Below are positions 60,930-64,000 of a stretch of 64,000 bases of DNA, piece by piece; the stretch's first letter is position 1, and the number at the start of each line of letters is the position of its first letter. The stretch spans positions 30,048,552 through 30,112,551 of the forward strand of contig OX419756.1 of the NCBI GenBank assembly GCA_948567375.1, read 5' to 3'. The stretch is from Lunularia cruciata. Taxonomy: Eukaryota > Streptophyta > Marchantiopsida > Lunulariales > Lunulariaceae. Position numbers and translations under genes: made by a program. Under the pieces are notes generated by a model that saw only the letters and a list, made by a program, of their open reading frames with translations, did no database searches and had not been told where the DNA came from.

Positions 60930-61790
60930 TCACCATCATGAAGTGCTCCAAAGTCAAATTTGAACAGGGTGAGACCTTGAACCCAAAGACCAAGGTGAAG
61001 AAGGTGAAATTGTTGGAAGTACCTCAATATGATGTTGTAGCAGATTTTGCATCCACAAGTGCAAACGTCACATTTATGCAATAGTTGGAAGATAATAAGA
61101 TGTACAAGAAGTAGCTAAATTCTGCCCTCAAGAAAGTAAGGGCAATGTCTAAAAAAGACCTACCTGCCATTTATCATATTGAACAAGAGGATCTAGGATC
61201 TCCCAAAGTTGATGTGGAGATTGCAAGGTGCATGATCACATCAATACCCATTGATTCAGGTTCCAGTGTGAATGTCATGACCAAAGATACTGCAAATTGG
61301 TTGGGGTATCATATGCTTGAGCCAACACCCTGAGTTTTGAAATTTGCAGACCAAACCAAGAGATGGTTATTGGGCATGCTGTCAAACATAACCACGATCA
61401 TTGGAGGGGTGCACTCTTCAAGTTGAATTACATCGTGTTGCAACCAGTGACTAAAACTGGTTACCCACTATTGATCGGAAGACCCGGGTTGTACAGTGCC
61501 CAAGTTGTGGTGGATTGGCACAAGTAGAAGTTGCGGTTTAAGGACATTTTTTCCAAAGATCAGAAGCTAGTGATGGTGAGTTGGACAAAGGTTCTCCACC
61601 TTGGGGAAACAACATCATCTGAAGATGAAGATGAATCCAAAGATTCATCATTTGTGTCTTCAAGAGACTCCAAAGACAAAGTCCAAGTCAACTACTTGGA
61701 ATGCTACGAGGTAGAGATCAAAGACAAAGACCCATATTTTATTGCCTTGGGGAACATGACTTGGAGGAAGGGGGTTTGACTGCAGTTTGA
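60930..61790 (+). pseudogene. Protease and acidic linker of element 2D
   Basis: NVTFMQ* and LYKK*LNSALKKVRAMSKKD lead into EQEDLGSPKVDVEIARCMIT and the intact retropepsin block IPIDSGSSVNVMTKDTANWL, with the catalytic Asp at 61253-61255. This is the only family 2 copy here with DSG. Then come LLIGRPGLYSAQVVVDW (about 61475-61525) and the acidic linker SEDEDESKDSSFVSSRDSKD (about 61618-61680). Stops at about 61083, 61113, 61331 and 61527 break it. Confidence 0.8.
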
Positions 61791-61856
61791 CTCGGATTAA
61801 GCCGAGTAAGCCATGTTGAAGGAGTCATCAACCCCAATGAGTGTCAAGATGTTGTC

Positions 61857-62832
61857 TTGACCAAAGGAAAAATTTTGAAAATTTCTAAGATAGTCACTTT
61901 GGAGGAGTTGGCAAGATACACTGCCCTGTTTATAGAATTCCAAGATTTATTTGCCTGGTCTATTGATCAAATGCCGAGTATTCCACAAGAATTTGGAGAA
62001 CACTGGATTGATCTGGTTGAAGGTGCAGTTCCGGTTCAACAAAGACAATACTGCTTGAACCCAAAGGACTCACTCTTGGTCAAAGACAAAATTGATATGT
62101 ACTTAGGAGCCAAAATAATTTTTCCTATCTTGAGCAGTGAGTGGATTTCCCCCATAGTCATTGTTCCAAAGAAGAAGACTAGGAAGATTCAAGTGTGCCA
62201 AGATTTTTGCAAGTTGAATGCAGTCACAAGGAAGGATCATCATACCTTGCCTTTTACAAATACAATTTTGGACCAAGTAGCTGGCCATCCTTGTTACCAT
62301 TTTCTTGATGGATTTTTAAGATATAATCAAGTATCCATCCAAGAAGAGAACAAGGATAAACTAAATTCACTACCAATTGGGGCACTTTTGCTTACAATCA
62401 AATGCCTTTGGGTTGTGTAATGCTCTTGCTACTTTCTAGTTGAAGATGAATGCAATCTTCAAGAATTTTTTATGCAAATTTTTGGAGGTCTTCATTGATG
62501 ATTTTTGTGTGTTTGGGCAAAGAGAAGTACATTTAGATTACCTTCACCAAAGTTTTGAAAGGTGTTGTCTTGCCAATTTGTCATTACACCCGGAGAAATG
62601 CTTCTTTGCAATGAAGGAGAGAATTCTTTGGGTGTCAAACCAAGGTATTGAAGTCAATGTTGAGAAGGTAAAATTTATCTCAGCTTTGGAATCCCCAAAA
62701 AACATCCAGGAGCTAAGAGCCTTCTTAGGACATGTCAAATACTACAGATGCTTTGTTTCAAACTATGCGGTGCTTGCAGCACCCCTTACAAAGCTTCCAA
62801 AGAAGTCCAAAGACTACTTGTGGGAAGCATAA
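61857..62832 (+). pseudogene. RT of element 2D
   Basis: Frame 61857-62420 has SKIVTLEELARYTALFIEFQ, DLVEGAVPVQQRQYCLNPKD, ISPIVIVPKKKTRKIQVCQD and FLDGFLRYNQVSIQEENKDK. A one-base loss near 62360 shifts it (LNSLPIGALL). Frame 62440-62832 continues with NAIFKNFLCKFLEVFIDDFC (aspartates at 62497-62502), SNQGIEVNVEKVKFISALES and ELRAFLGHVKYYRCFVSNY. The catalytic residues are intact but the frames are split. Confidence 0.87.
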
Positions 62833-63310
62833 CAAGAGGAAGCTTTCCAAGTATTGACAAAGAAACTGGTTGGAGCACCAATTATGAGGGCCCCAAATTG
62901 GGATGCACCTTTTCACGTGTATGTGGACACTTTGTCCATGGCAATCAAAGTCATCTTAAGTGAGAAGGACAAGAAGAAGAAGGATTATCCGATTTATTAT
63001 GCCAGCCAACAATTATTAGTTTCAAAAAGAACTATTTGATGACTAAAAGAGAAGCACTTGGAATGGTTTATGCCTGCAAGAAGTTTCACCACTACCTATT
63101 GGGATACAAGTTTGTCTTCTATGTTGACCATTATGCATTGCAACATTTGGTTAAGAAGGTAGATTTGTATGAGAAAATTGCAAGATGGATCTTGTTGTTA
63201 CAAGAATTCACATACACTATACAAGTACGGAAGGAGCTTTGCATTTGAATGCAGACTTCTTGTCTAGGTTAAAAACTCAAGACCAAGACTTGGAAGTTGA
63301 TGATTGGTTT
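62833..63310 (+). pseudogene. RNase H of element 2D
   Basis: It reads VYVDTLSMAIKVILSEKDKK (first Asp region, about 62920-62975), PIYYASQQLLVSKRTI, then in the next frame REALGMVYACKKFHHYLLGY, FVFYVDHYALQHLVKKVDLY and, after another shift, LHLNADFLSRLKTQD. Two single-base indels break the frame. Confidence 0.83.
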
Positions 63311-64000
63311 CTTGACGAAGAGCTGTATTATTTAATGGTTGTGCAAAGTATGAGGTATGCGGCTCAATATCACTATTTGCATACTTTCCATTGTCTTGAG
63401 GGGCTGGACCCAGAGCAAAGGGCAATCTTCCTCATGAAGATGGGACCGTACCAATTAAAACACAACATTTTATTTAAGATGGGCAAAGACAAAGTACTTT
63501 AGAGATGTTTGGAGGCATACAAAGTTGGAGGAGTCATTGAGTCCTTACACTCTGAAGCATCAGGAGGACGTTATGCCCTGAAGAATATTGTGAAGAAAAT
63601 CCTCTCAGTAGGGAATTGGTGGCCTATGATGTATAAAGATACATACGCCCATATTCAAAGTTGTGATGCATGTCAAAGAACAAGAAAACCAATGGCTACT
63701 TCCTAGTGGCCTTTGAGACCAATTTTGCCATTGGCTCCATTGGAGAAATGGGGTATTTATTTTGTGGGTCTAATTCAACCAATGACTTGAGTCACAAGGA
63801 AGAGAAACATCTTGGTATGCACTGATTATGCTACCAAGATGGTAGAAGCCAAAGCAACATAGAGAGATGATGCAAAAATAGTTGCAAATTTTTTCTTCCA
63901 AAACATCATTTCCCATTGTGGGTGCCCTTTGGAATTGGTCAATGATCATGGAACTCATTTTTCTGAACTCCATGGTGGAAGCATTAACCAAGTACTTCCA
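63311..64000 (+). pseudogene. Integrase of element 2D, cut by window end
   Basis: It reads ELYYLMVVQSMRYAAQYHYL, GPYQLKHNILFKMGKDKVL*, the zinc region YKVGGVIESLHSEASGGRYA...IQSCDACQRTRKP (His replaced by Arg in the second His position), then KWGIYFVGLIQ (first catalytic Asp changed to Tyr, about 63748-63780). LELVNDHGTHFSELHG follows near 63930-63975. The window ends inside the core. Confidence 0.8.

Larger units (their letters stand above)
56313..64000 (+). mobile_element. Element 2D: family 2 retrotransposon, runs past the window end
   Basis: Order: truncated giant 5' LTR with coding region (56313-57667), primer site, gag with a solo LTR inside, two intact zinc knuckles, protease with intact DSG, RT with intact FIDD, RNase H and the first half of integrase. 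Damage is lighter than in 2A and 2B. A 198-bp tandem duplication lies in gag. The 3' LTR would be outside the window. Confidence 0.85.

Overview
The window looks like gene-poor, repeat-packed nuclear DNA from a large-genome vascular plant. I see no host gene, tRNA, rRNA or CRISPR array. Almost every stretch I can interpret belongs to Ty3/gypsy LTR retrotransposons, nested in each other in both orientations. The plant group cannot be fixed from the sequence. The reverse transcriptases carry the GYSGYNQ and FIDD blocks typical of the Athila/Tat (OTA) side of plant Ty3/gypsy, and no chromodomain is seen after integrase.

Three families are present. Family 1 has LTRs of about 665-693 bp (TGTAACACCC...GGCTCACA), 4-bp target duplications, two small ORFs between the primer site and gag, and one gag-pol frame. 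Its copies are 1A (1402-8531), solo LTRs (13613-14305 and 59425-60116), reversed and truncated 1D (18317-21917), fragment 1E (23576-26616), young nearly intact 1B (38663-46455) and rearranged 1C (48491-54262). Family 2 is the most unusual. Its LTR appears to be about 3.7-4.1 kb (TGTGGTACCCAC...GTTGTCACA) and carries its own protein-coding region of about 2.4 kb: an unrecognised N-terminal domain, an acidic linker and a long coiled coil. Copies are 2A (8718-23575), 2B (26617-32398), reverse-strand 2C (32399-56312) and 2D (56313 to beyond the window). Family 3 is one decayed reverse-strand gag-protease fragment (480-1401 continuing at 8536-8713) into which 1A jumped.

Layout: 1-479 unassigned; 480-8713 family 3 split by 1A; 8718-23575 element 2A, invaded by a solo LTR, a 2.2-kb unidentified insertion flanked by CATG, and 1D; 23576-26616 fragment 1E; 26617-32398 the 3' half of 2B; 32399-56312 element 2C, split by 1B (inside RT) and 1C (inside gag); 56313-64000 element 2D with a solo LTR in gag.

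Functionally, each family would make Gag with zinc knuckles, an aspartic protease, RT-RNase H and a D,D-35-E integrase. Family 1 adds a second zinc-knuckle protein upstream of gag, and family 2 adds the coiled-coil protein inside its LTR. Nearly all frames are now broken. The least damaged element is 1B, whose LTRs differ at only about 5 of 677 positions by eye and whose pol has two CGA-to-TGA stops and one frameshift.
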